Of a stretch of 58,643 nt of DNA, positions 16,275 through 25,333 are shown one piece after another. Each line of letters opens with the position of its first letter. Position 1 is the stretch's first letter. The notes below the pieces were generated by a model. That model did no database searches. It was not told the origin of the DNA and saw nothing but the letters and a program-made list of their open reading frames with translations. The DNA comes from Pseudomonadota bacterium (GTDB taxonomy: Bacteria > Pseudomonadota > Alphaproteobacteria > Rhizobiales > Pleomorphomonadaceae), in NCBI GenBank assembly GCA_018262575.1, contig JAGSYU010000028.1:1-58643 (forward strand), in the 5' to 3' direction. Made by a program: the position numbers and the translations under genes.

Positions 16275-17669
16275 TTAGTCGAGCGACAGACGATAGACCA
16301 GCACCATGGTGTCGACGTCGGCGTCGGCCTTGTAGTCGGCGCCCACCTGATGACCCCTGGTGGTGAGGAAGTCGTTATCGTTGGCGATCAGCATCAGCAC
16401 GTCCTTGGGATGCTCCGGATCGAACGCCGGCACGACACCCATCGCTTCCCACTTTTCGGAAAGGTCGCTGGCATCATGCGGGGCGCCGTTGTGCAGGCCC
16501 GCCTTGGCCAGCTCGGCATTGTCATTCATGTCGATCACCGTGGTGAGCGTCGCAGGCGTCACCGACGGATCAAGGTCCCCCTTCGGCGCCACGGACTTCA
16601 GCCCGTCGAAATCGGCGCCGGCAATATTGGTGGCCCCGGCAAAGTCGAGGAGATCGACGCGGCGGTAGAGCGAGGCTTCGCCCTTGACGCCCCAGCCATT
16701 GTTGCTGTCGCGCGACAGCATCAGCAACCGGCCGTCCGGCAGGACGGTCAGTTCGGATTGGGCGGCCACCAACGTCTTGCCGTCGGCGTCCTTGAAGGTC
16801 GGCAGCGGCACGACGTATTCGGCCTTGAGCTTCAGCGCATTCGGATCGGTGGCGTCATACACCAGCGCCCGGGTGTTGAAGCGGGTCGTCTTCTTGTCAC
16901 CGCCATCCTGACGGGTCGCGCTCTGCAGCACCACCGTCAGTTCCTGCGTAGCCGGATTGAGGGCCATGCCTTCGAAGCCCTGGTTGTTCTGCCGGCCGGT
17001 CTCAGGATCCTCCGGATCGGGTGTAGGCGCGCCGACACCGGGATTGTTGGAGGAGAAGTTGAGCGCGCCCTTGCGCATCGGCAGAAAGGCCTGGGGCGGC
17101 AGTGTCGCCGAGACGAGCCTGCCCTCGGCGCTGAAGTGGTAGATGGCCGGGCCATACTCGTCGGAAATCATCAGCGAGCCGTCCGGCAGACGGACAACCG
17201 CCTCCGGATCGAGGCTGACGGCACCGGTGGCGGCACCCGGCAGATCGGTGCCATTGTCCTTGTTGACAGCAACCGGGTCGAGGCCACTCATCGGCTTGCC
17301 GGCCTTGTCGGTGAGCAGAAGGGTATGGTCGAGCTTCAGGTCGGCGACGGCCGCCTTGCCGGCCTCTGGCGCGGCGAAGGCAATCGACAGCGTGTTGACG
17401 CGGGTGCGGTAATCCGTCGTGCCCTCGACGTTGTAACCACGGTCGGGCAGCAGCAGGAACGAGCCTTCGTAGCCCTTGTCCGTCTTCTTCCAATCAAGGA
17501 CCGTCATGCCCGAGCCGGAACCAAAGGTCTCGCCGAAGCTGTCCCGGAGATCCGCCGGCAAACGGCCGGCGGCAACCAGCCCCTTGTTGACCGGAAAATC
17601 GGCGGCCGAGGCCAGGGAGCCGGCGAGAACCGTCGCGGCGAAAACGGAAAGCGATGAAAAAACCTTCAT
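16275..17669 (-). CDS. Secreted esterase-like phytase domain protein
   Basis: 464 residues. A signal peptide is clear (MKVFSSLSVFAATVLAGSLASAADF, cleavage near residue 23). The mature part reads as a beta-propeller of the esterase-like phytase family (PF13449): FLLLPDRGYN near the start, then ALNFSSNNPGVGAPTPDPE, NNQGFEGMALNP, and LMLSRDSNNGWG. Acidic residues in these loops probably bind calcium. It likely acts in the periplasm on a phosphate ester, but the substrate is not known. ATG 17669 starts the signal peptide; upstream in-frame starts add nothing. It lies between gatA and gatB, which is unusual. Confidence 0.85.
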   Translation of the reverse strand: MKVFSSLSVFAATVLAGSLASAADFPVNKGLVAAGRLPADLRDSFGETFGSGSGMTVLDWKKTDKGYEGSFLLLPDRGYNVEGTTDYRTRVNTLSIAFAAPEAGKAAVADLKLDHTLLLTDKAGKPMSGLDPVAVNKDNGTDLPGAATGAVSLDPEAVVRLPDGSLMISDEYGPAIYHFSAEGRLVSATLPPQAFLPMRKGALNFSSNNPGVGAPTPDPEDPETGRQNNQGFEGMALNPATQELTVVLQSATRQDGGDKKTTRFNTRALVYDATDPNALKLKAEYVVPLPTFKDADGKTLVAAQSELTVLPDGRLLMLSRDSNNGWGVKGEASLYRRVDLLDFAGATNIAGADFDGLKSVAPKGDLDPSVTPATLTTVIDMNDNAELAKAGLHNGAPHDASDLSEKWEAMGVVPAFDPEHPKDVLMLIANDNDFLTTRGHQVGADYKADADVDTMVLVYRLSLD

Positions 17670-17765
17670 GACAACCTCTTTGGTGAAAACCATCGAGGTT
17701 ATTGGATAAATTGGTTGTTTGACGCTGATGTGAAGGTAACGCCGGCTAAGCCGGCGCCAACCTGT

Positions 17766-19241
17766 TTACCACCACTTCGCCGGGCTGAAGGTGCCGACGG
17801 CCGTCTCGATCGCCGAGCCGAGCGTGAACAGCGTCTCCTCGTCGAACGGCCGGCCGATCAGTTGCAGACCAAGCGGCAATCCTTCGGCGGACAGGCCCGC
17901 CGGCACGGCGATGCCCGGCAGACCGGCCATGTTGACCGTCACCGTGAACACGTCGTTGAGATACATTTCGACCGGATCGGCGTCGGCCTTCTCGCCGATG
18001 CCGAAGGCGGCCGATGGCGTCGCCGGAGTGAGAATGGCATCAACACCCGCGGCGTAGACCGTCTCGAAATCGCGCTTGATCAGCGTACGCACCTTCTGGG
18101 CGCGCAGGTAGTAGGCATCGTAATAGCCTGCCGACAGCACATAGGTGCCGATCAGGATGCGACGCTTCACCTCGGTGCCAAAGCCGGCGGCCCGGCTATT
18201 CTCGTACATGTCGACGATGTCCGAGCCCGGCACCCTGAGGCCATAGCGGACGCCATCGTAACGGGCGAGGTTTGACGACGCCTCGGCCGGGGCCACGATG
18301 TAATAGGCCGGCAGGGCGTATTTGGTGTGCGGCAGCGAGATGTCGACAATCTCGGCGCCGGCATCGCGCAGGATGTCGATGCCCTTTTGCCAGAGTGCGT
18401 CGATCTCGGCCGGCATGCCATCGAGCCGATATTCTTTCGGAATACCAATCCTGAGGCCCTTCACCGACCTGCCGATGGCGGCCTCGTAGTCGGGAACGGG
18501 GATGTCCACCGAGGTGGTGTCCTTCGGATCGACGGAGGCCATCGACTTCAAAAGGATGGCCGCGTCGCGCACATCGCGGGCGATCGGGCCGGCCTGGTCG
18601 AGCGACGAAGCGAAGGCCACGAGGCCCCAGCGCGAGCAACGGCCATAGGTCGGCTTGATACCGGCGGTGCCGGTAAAGGCGGCCGGCTGGCGAATCGAGC
18701 CGCCGGTGTCGGTGGCGGTCGCCCCAAGGCAAAGGCGCGCGGCGACCGCAGCGGCCGAACCGCCCGACGAACCGCCCGGCACCAGATTGACCTCGGAACC
18801 ATCGCGCCGCCACGGGTTGACCACCGGCCCATAGTGGCTGGTCTCGTTGGAGGAGCCCATGGCGAACTCGTCCATGTTGAGTTTGCCAAGCATGACGGCG
18901 CCGTCGGCCCACAAATTGGCCGACACCGTGCTCTCGTAGGTCGGCTCGAAGCCATTGAGAATGTGGCTGCAGGCCTGGGTATGCACGCCCTTCGTGGCGT
19001 AGAGGTCCTTGATGCCGAGCGGCAGACCCTCGAGCGCACCGGCCTTGCCGGCGGCGATGCGCGCATCGGAGGCTTTCGCCATATCGCGGGCCGTGTCGGG
19101 CGTTTCCGTGACATAGGCGTTGAGCACGCGCGCCTGTTCCATGGCAGCGAGATAGGCGTCGGTCAGCTCGACGGCGGTGAAGGTCTTGGCCTTCAGCGCG
19201 TCGCGCGCCTCGGCAAGGGTGAGTGCGGTGAGATCGGTCAC
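17766..19241 (-). CDS. gatA: Aspartyl/glutamyl-tRNA(Asn/Gln) amidotransferase subunit A
   Basis: 491 residues, amidase signature enzyme that releases ammonia from glutamine for GatB. The Ser-cisSer-Lys triad is visible: [10 protein letters not shown] (Lys), [14 protein letters not shown] (cis-Ser), and [14 protein letters not shown] (nucleophile Ser). The glutamine-specific C-terminal part (PVGLQLIG-like [18 protein letters not shown]) is intact. The start is GTG at 19241. It follows gatC by 45 bp on the same strand. Confidence 0.96.
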   Translation of the reverse strand: MTDLTALTLAEARDALKAKTFTAVELTDAYLAAMEQARVLNAYVTETPDTARDMAKASDARIAAGKAGALEGLPLGIKDLYATKGVHTQACSHILNGFEPTYESTVSANLWADGAVMLGKLNMDEFAMGSSNETSHYGPVVNPWRRDGSEVNLVPGGSSGGSAAAVAARLCLGATATDTGGSIRQPAAFTGTAGIKPTYGRCSRWGLVAFASSLDQAGPIARDVRDAAILLKSMASVDPKDTTSVDIPVPDYEAAIGRSVKGLRIGIPKEYRLDGMPAEIDALWQKGIDILRDAGAEIVDISLPHTKYALPAYYIVAPAEASSNLARYDGVRYGLRVPGSDIVDMYENSRAAGFGTEVKRRILIGTYVLSAGYYDAYYLRAQKVRTLIKRDFETVYAAGVDAILTPATPSAAFGIGEKADADPVEMYLNDVFTVTVNMAGLPGIAVPAGLSAEGLPLGLQLIGRPFDEETLFTLGSAIETAVGTFSPAKWW

Positions 19242-19286
19242 GGCGGAAATCCCGGAAAATCGTGAGGGGCTGGCGTCTGGCGGGAG

Positions 19287-19574
19287 TTACTCGACCACCT
19301 TGGGCACCAGGAAGAAATTGTCTTCGGTGACGGGGGCGTTGGCGGTGATCGCCACGGCATCCTCGCCATCGGTGACGATGTCCTGCCGGCGGCGCATCTT
19401 CACCGACACCACCGACGTCATCGGCTCGACACCGGCGACGTCAACCTCGTTCAGTTGCTCGACGAATCCGAGAATGGAATTGAGCTCATTGGTCATGCGC
19501 TCCGTCTCGTCATCAGTGACCTTGATCCTGGCGAGACGTGCAACGCGGCGCACAGTAGCCGTATCCACGGACAT
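19287..19574 (-). CDS. gatC: Aspartyl/glutamyl-tRNA(Asn/Gln) amidotransferase subunit C
   Basis: 95 residues, the small subunit that ties GatA to GatB. It shows [20 protein letters not shown] at the N-terminus, [22 protein letters not shown] in the middle, and the typical end [14 protein letters not shown] 19574 (MSVDTATV) is chosen; the open frame upstream has no family residues. Confidence 0.95.
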   Translation of the reverse strand: MSVDTATVRRVARLARIKVTDDETERMTNELNSILGFVEQLNEVDVAGVEPMTSVVSVKMRRRQDIVTDGEDAVAITANAPVTEDNFFLVPKVVE

Positions 19575-20015
19575 GTAGATTCCCTCGAACAGACTGGAAT
19601 GACCCGCGTATAGCACCGGTCGCGGCCGGGAGCCACCCGCTTCCTCACCCTCTCGGTCGCATGTCCGGAGATTCGGGGCCAGGCCCCGGTGAGTCGCAGC
19701 CGGCAACACCTCGCAGCCACCTCAGGAAGGGTGTCCGGACCGGACCGCACGGATTGGAGCCAAATGCACGTCAACCATCCAATGCGGCGACCATACGCAC
19801 CTCCGGTTGCTTAACACATTGATCTTTACGAATATTTTAGCTCTTCGGTCCAGCCGCCGCCGTATCGCTGAAAACGTCCAAAATGAAGTTCTGCGTTCTG
19901 AACCGCGTTTGATGGCAATCTATTGTTTTTTCATTGATGAATTCGGCACAAACGGTTTATGAGTCCCGCACTTTTCGGCACGGCCTTTCCATTTTTCAGG
20001 TATACCGAGCGTATC
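19575..20015. other. Divergent intergenic region, gatC and the GGDEF gene
   Basis: 441 bp without a gene I can support. A short GC-rich dyad cggggcc-a-ggccccg lies at 19674-19688 in the likely gatC leader. An AT-rich stretch near 19805-19845 (ttgcttaac...aatatttta) could hold a promoter for the rightward gene, but I cannot assign boxes with confidence. Confidence 0.4.
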
Positions 20016-20903
<888 letters not shown>

Positions 20904-20985
20904 GTTTCACATCGGCGCGGCTTGGGATAGATCGCCCGCCGTGCTAGGGGACAGCCTTCCTCTCGACAGGCAGAAGGCAGCACCG

Positions 20986-21480
20986 ATGACCGAGACCGGA
21001 GACCCCGTCGCCCTTGTGGCCACCCTGCCATCGGGTCAGCGTCTGTTCGGCCTCGATCTCGGCACCAAGACGATCGGCATCGCCATTTCCGACGAGCGAT
21101 TCCTCATCGCGACGCCGCTGGTCACCCTGACGCGTGTCAAGTTCGGCAAGGACGCCGCCGCCCTGATCGACCTCGCCAACCGACATAACGTCGGCGCCTA
21201 CGTGCTGGGCTTGCCGATCAACATGGACGGCAGCGAGGGGCCGCGCGCCCAGTCTACACGCGCCTTTGCCCGCAATCTCGCCCCGCTCGACAGCCGGCCG
21301 ATCCTCTTCTGGGACGAACGGCTATCGACGGCGGCCGTCACCCGCACACTCCTCGAGGCGGATACCTCGCGCCGACGGCGTGACGAGGTGGTCGACAAGC
21401 TCGCCGCCAGCTTCATTCTGCAAGGCTTGCTCGATCGCCTGCATCTCGCCGCGCGCGCCGACGATCCGCGCCGGCTCTGA
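20986..21480 (+). CDS. ruvX: Putative pre-16S rRNA nuclease / Holliday junction resolvase-like protein
   Basis: 164 residues, YqgF/RuvX family with an RNase H-like fold. Catalytic acidic positions are in LFGLDLGTKTIGIAISD, in PILFWDERLST, and in the final DKLAASFILQGLLD. The family trims the 5' end of 16S rRNA precursors in E. coli. ATG 20986 (MTETGDP) is preferred: the open frame upstream overlaps the GGDEF gene by more than 100 bp. Nearby gatC is a frequent neighbour in Rhizobiales. Confidence 0.93.
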   Translation: MTETGDPVALVATLPSGQRLFGLDLGTKTIGIAISDERFLIATPLVTLTRVKFGKDAAALIDLANRHNVGAYVLGLPINMDGSEGPRAQSTRAFARNLAPLDSRPILFWDERLSTAAVTRTLLEADTSRRRRDEVVDKLAASFILQGLLDRLHLAARADDPRRL

Positions 21481-21482
21481 GA

Positions 21483-21809
21483 TCATTCCGGACCGGGCTG
21501 CTTTGTCGACTTTCTGATCAGCATCAGGTTGCGGATGTAGATGAGAAGACCAAGCCCCTGGCCGGCGATGAACACCGGGTCCTGCCGGGCAATGGAATAG
21601 ATCAACAGCAGGAAGCCGCCGCCCAGCGAGAACACCCAGAAGGCGACCGGGATCACCGACGCCTTGGCCTTTTCAGACGCAAGCCACTGCACGATGAAGC
21701 GCATGGTGAACATGAGCTGAGCGACGAAGCCGAGAATCACCCAGAAATCGAGCTGTTTGACGAATACGTCATGAAGCCAGCCGGCAAACTGCGCAAAGAG
21801 ATCAGCCAT
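21483..21809 (-). CDS. LAB_N (lipid A biosynthesis N-terminal-like) membrane protein
   Basis: 108 residues with three hydrophobic helices. The signature VILGFVAQLMFTMRFIVQWLASEKAKASVIPVAFW is that of the LAB_N domain (PF07578), which also occurs at the N-terminus of some LpxB proteins. Such small proteins are found beside dolichol-phosphate-type glycosyltransferases and are thought to help lipid-linked sugar handling; no reaction is proven. The start overlaps the end of the PAP2-GT2 gene by 8 bp, so the two are probably translationally coupled. Last gene of a three-gene operon. Confidence 0.85.
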   Translation of the reverse strand: MADLFAQFAGWLHDVFVKQLDFWVILGFVAQLMFTMRFIVQWLASEKAKASVIPVAFWVFSLGGGFLLLIYSIARQDPVFIAGQGLGLLIYIRNLMLIRKSTKQPGPE

Positions 21810-23400
21810 TGTCGTTTCCGATTTCCGAGGCCACAGGAAGACGCTTGATGCGCCGCTTCAGCCACCAGACGCCGAACAGGTCGAGGATGCCCTGCAATCC
21901 GCGATCGAAGATGCCATAGTTGGAAGCGCCATGCATGCGTGAGCGATCGACGACGTCGAGATGGGTGACGCCATAGCCTTCCCTGAGCACCAGCGCCGGC
22001 AGGTAGCGGTGCCAGCCATGAAAAAATGGCAGCAGCAGGAAGATGTCACGCCGCACGGCCTTGAGGCCGCAGCCAGTGTCGCGCGTCGCGTCGTCTAGGA
22101 TGGCGTTGCGCAGCCAATTGGCGAAGCGCGAGGCATAGCGCTTGGCGAGGCCGTCGGTGCGCTTGAGGCGCTGGCCGGCGGCGATCCCCACCGCCGGACC
22201 GGCGGCGATCAGCGCGTCGACCAGCTTCGGGATGTAGGCGGGATCGTTCTGGCCGTCGCCGTCGATTGTCGCGACGATCTCGCCGCGGGCGGCGAGTACG
22301 CCTGAACGGACCGCCGCCGACTGGCCACAGGCCTCGACGTGGCGGATGTGGCGGATCGGCTTGCCCTCGGTCTTCCAGGCAGCAATCGCGGCGCCGGTGC
22401 CATCACTCGAGCCGTCGTCGACGACGATCACCTCGAAGGCCCGGCCGGCCATGGCCGCGACAATCTCCGGCACGATGACCGCCAGGTTTTCCGCCTCGTT
22501 GCGGGCGGGAATGACGACCGAGACGAAGCCCGTCTCGGAAGGTTTCGGTACGATCATGCTGGTCACTCCGACCGGTTGCGCGCCTACCGCGGAGTCCGGC
22601 AACTCCGCCTCTGAGAGATGCAAATCGGCGACGACGCTCCGCCTGCTTATGGCAAGCCGGAGCCGCGTCAACAAGGCCCTGCCCTCGCCGGAGAGTATGT
22701 CGATCCGATGACGGAGCGGCAGCGGCAACCCAGTTTTCGACAGGCGCAACAGCCGACCCCGCCGCGCGAACCAAACAGCGACGAGCAGCGCGCCCCAGGT
22801 GCCGAAGGAAAGGCCGGCGACCACGTCGGAAACCCGGTGGGCATTCACCATCACCCGTGATGCGCCGATGGCGATTGCCAACGGCCAGACAACGACCGCC
22901 AGCGGTCGCCACAAAAATGTCAGCGCCAGGGCGAAGGCCGCCGCCGTCGTCGAATGCCCCGACGGGAAAGCGGCGTATGACGGGCGGAAAGCAAAGGGAT
23001 GGATGACCCGCCCGCCCTCGACCGACGGCCGGGAAAAGCCGAGTGAATACTTGACGGCCAGCACGGCGATGCCGGTGACGGCAATGGCGGCGAAGAAGAA
23101 CAGCACCATGCCGTGGATGGTCTCGAAATCTCTGGGAGACCCGAATTTCGGCTGCTTGAGATACTGCAGGAGGATCAGCGCGAGGCCCGAGGGGATCAGC
23201 ATCCAGTCGGATTGCCCGATCCGCGACAGCAGCCGCCAGATCGGCGCGGGCGATCCACCAGCCATCACCCAGGCGCGCACCTCTTCATCGAACCGGCTCG
23301 ATACGATGACCGCGAGGATCATCAGGAGCGCTGCCAGCCACAGGGCGGTTTTGACCACGTCGGGGTCGCGCCAGCTGGCCGGCCGTCTGTTGATCAGCAT
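21802..23400 (-). CDS. Fusion of PAP2 lipid phosphatase and GT2 polyprenyl-phosphate glycosyltransferase
   Basis: 532 residues. Residues ~20-215 are a six-helix PAP2 phosphatase with all three motifs: KYSLGFSRP (KX6RP, from about 117), PSGHS (about 146-150) and SRVMVNAHRVSDV (SRX5HX3D-like, about 181-193). After a charged linker, residues ~290-525 are a family 2 glycosyltransferase: VSVVIPARNEAENL, VIVVDDGSSDGT, TIDGDGQNDP and a C-terminal segment like dolichol-phosphate-mannose synthases. The first half could remove phosphate from lipid A or from polyprenyl diphosphate, the second could load a sugar onto polyprenyl phosphate. ATG 23400 has a GAGGAG site and lies 10 bp after the GT39 gene. 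Confidence 0.9.
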   Translation of the reverse strand: MLINRRPASWRDPDVVKTALWLAALLMILAVIVSSRFDEEVRAWVMAGGSPAPIWRLLSRIGQSDWMLIPSGLALILLQYLKQPKFGSPRDFETIHGMVLFFFAAIAVTGIAVLAVKYSLGFSRPSVEGGRVIHPFAFRPSYAAFPSGHSTTAAAFALALTFLWRPLAVVVWPLAIAIGASRVMVNAHRVSDVVAGLSFGTWGALLVAVWFARRGRLLRLSKTGLPLPLRHRIDILSGEGRALLTRLRLAISRRSVVADLHLSEAELPDSAVGAQPVGVTSMIVPKPSETGFVSVVIPARNEAENLAVIVPEIVAAMAGRAFEVIVVDDGSSDGTGAAIAAWKTEGKPIRHIRHVEACGQSAAVRSGVLAARGEIVATIDGDGQNDPAYIPKLVDALIAAGPAVGIAAGQRLKRTDGLAKRYASRFANWLRNAILDDATRDTGCGLKAVRRDIFLLLPFFHGWHRYLPALVLREGYGVTHLDVVDRSRMHGASNYGIFDRGLQGILDLFGVWWLKRRIKRLPVASEIGNDNG

Positions 23401-23410
23401 GGGCGGCTCC

Positions 23411-25111
23411 TCACGGCTTGGCAAACAGCAGCATGGTGCGCAGCTTCATACCATTCAGGTTGCGACCAGAAATGGTGGCGGCGGGTTCCAGCGCCGTGTC
23501 TGCCTCGCCGAGCGCCGCGACAAATGCATCCTTTGCCTCCGCCACAACGATGGCGACGGCGCAATCATTCGCCTTGAAGGCCTCGGCGGCAGCCGGCGCG
23601 GTGGTCCGCAAGGTCGAGGTGCCCAGGCGGAAGATGGTGCTCGGCTCACCGTAGCCGACCACTGAAACGGCCGGTGCCTCGCAGCGACGGACGGCGACCA
23701 CGGCGTCGGCCAGGTCGTCGCTGAGCCAGATCTGCCGGGCAGACGGCAGCAGGACCGCATAACCGAGCACCATCAAGCCGCCAGCAGCGGCGACCGTCGC
23801 GGCCAGCCCACAGCGCACCCTTCCGGACGCCAGAAACCGGCTCGCCGCAAAGCCGAGGCCGGCGACGATCACCGCGCCGACGAGGCCCTGCCAGCTCGCG
23901 TAGCCCTGATAAACGAGAAAGGCGATATTGAGCCCGAAGCCCACGAGGACCGCGCCAACCGCGACGAAGGCGACGGAGAGTCGCCAGCCGCGCCGCGCCG
24001 GACCGATGGCGCCGGTGTCGAGCATCAAGGCCACCAGCACGGCGAGTGCCGGCATGAAGGGCAGCACATAGTTGGGCAGCTTGGTGGCTACCGCCTCGAA
24101 CACCAGCCAGCCGGGCACCAGCCAGGCGATCAGGAAGACCACCGCCGGTTCGCGCCGGGCCTTCCACCCCTGGATGATTGCAAGCGGCGCCAGGACCGAC
24201 AGCGGCCAGAAGGTGCCGAGCGCCACCAACAGGTGCACGCCGGGCAGTGCGCCGTGCGATTCCTGGCCGGAGGCTACCTTGCCGAGCATATCGTGACCGA
24301 CCGCCTGGCTGAAGAAGGCACCGCCAGAGATCCAGCCGATGGCAATAAGCCACGGCAGCACGAGAAGGAGCATCCACAGGATACCCCTGAGCGGCGACAG
24401 CGCCCGCCAGAGCGTCGTCGACCGCTCCTTGGCCAACACTGCGAGAAGCGTGAGGCCGACCACCAGCGGCGTGATCGGTCCCTTGATCAGGATGCCGACA
24501 CCCATCGCCGTCCAGAACAGCGCGTTGCGTGGCAGTGACCGCCCCCTCGTCGGATCGACATAGGCGCGAGCCAGCGCGAACTCGGCGGCCAGCACGGTGG
24601 CACACAGCATGGCGTCGGTCTTGGCGATACGGGCTTCAAAGCCGATGAGCAGTGTTGATGCGGCAAGAAGGCCGGCAAACAGGCCCGTCCGTGCCGTGCC
24701 CAGCGTTGCGCCGACGCCATAGGTAAAGAGCACGAGCAGCACCGCGCCGACCAGCGACGGCAAGCGATAGATCCAGAGCGGCGCGTCCTTGCCGTAGCCG
24801 GAAAGCTCGGCTGCGGCCGCCTGGATCCAGTAGATGCCCACCGGCTTCTTGTAGCGCGGCTCATCTTGAAAGCGGATATCGATCCAGTTGCCGGTTTCCA
24901 GCATCTGGTGGGTGGCCTGCACGTAGAGCGCCTCATCGCGATCAGTGAGCGGCAACGACGAGATGCCGGGTGCCAGCAGTGCAAGGGCGACAAACGTCAA
25001 GATGAGCAAGTTGACGAGATGCGACCGCACGTGGCCCGGCAGGCTACCGGGCGCCGACGGTGCAACCGACGCTTCCCCGTCGCCAATCCGTTTGTCGTTC
25101 TGCTCATCCAT
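23411..25111 (-). CDS. ArnT-like glycosyltransferase family 39/83 membrane protein
   Basis: 566 residues with about twelve membrane spans. The first periplasmic loop has LPLTDRDEALYVQATHQMLETGNW, where DRDEA is the acidic motif that binds the lipid-linked sugar in ArnT-type enzymes, then the RYKKPVGIYWIQ segment. Such enzymes take a sugar from undecaprenyl phosphate and put it on lipid A or another envelope acceptor at the periplasmic face. ATG 25111 (MDEQNDKR) is used; the open frame upstream overlaps no other gene but lacks a ribosome site. First gene of an operon with the PAP2-GT2 fusion and LAB_N genes. Confidence 0.88.
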   Translation of the reverse strand: MDEQNDKRIGDGEASVAPSAPGSLPGHVRSHLVNLLILTFVALALLAPGISSLPLTDRDEALYVQATHQMLETGNWIDIRFQDEPRYKKPVGIYWIQAAAAELSGYGKDAPLWIYRLPSLVGAVLLVLFTYGVGATLGTARTGLFAGLLAASTLLIGFEARIAKTDAMLCATVLAAEFALARAYVDPTRGRSLPRNALFWTAMGVGILIKGPITPLVVGLTLLAVLAKERSTTLWRALSPLRGILWMLLLVLPWLIAIGWISGGAFFSQAVGHDMLGKVASGQESHGALPGVHLLVALGTFWPLSVLAPLAIIQGWKARREPAVVFLIAWLVPGWLVFEAVATKLPNYVLPFMPALAVLVALMLDTGAIGPARRGWRLSVAFVAVGAVLVGFGLNIAFLVYQGYASWQGLVGAVIVAGLGFAASRFLASGRVRCGLAATVAAAGGLMVLGYAVLLPSARQIWLSDDLADAVVAVRRCEAPAVSVVGYGEPSTIFRLGTSTLRTTAPAAAEAFKANDCAVAIVVAEAKDAFVAALGEADTALEPAATISGRNLNGMKLRTMLLFAKP

Positions 25112-25333
25112 GCGTCGAAATCCGCGCCAAAGAAGCTTTCTGCCAAGAGATACGGGGCGCCTCTTAGCACGGAAAGACACATCTGGGCATCACAGTTGCG
25201 CAACTGCGCGACGCGGTGCGGCCTGCGATGCTCCACCTTGTCAAAAATATCCAGATCTCCATGAAACGGTTCCCAAAGCCGCCTCAATGTGGAAGCATAT
25301 CAGCCCTAGATTCCAGAAACATCCGAGGCTCGA

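Noticed and set aside
15231..17657. 808-codon open frame on the plus strand
   Set aside because: Antisense to gatB and the phytase-like gene; composition is that of a shadow frame and it crosses a gene boundary.
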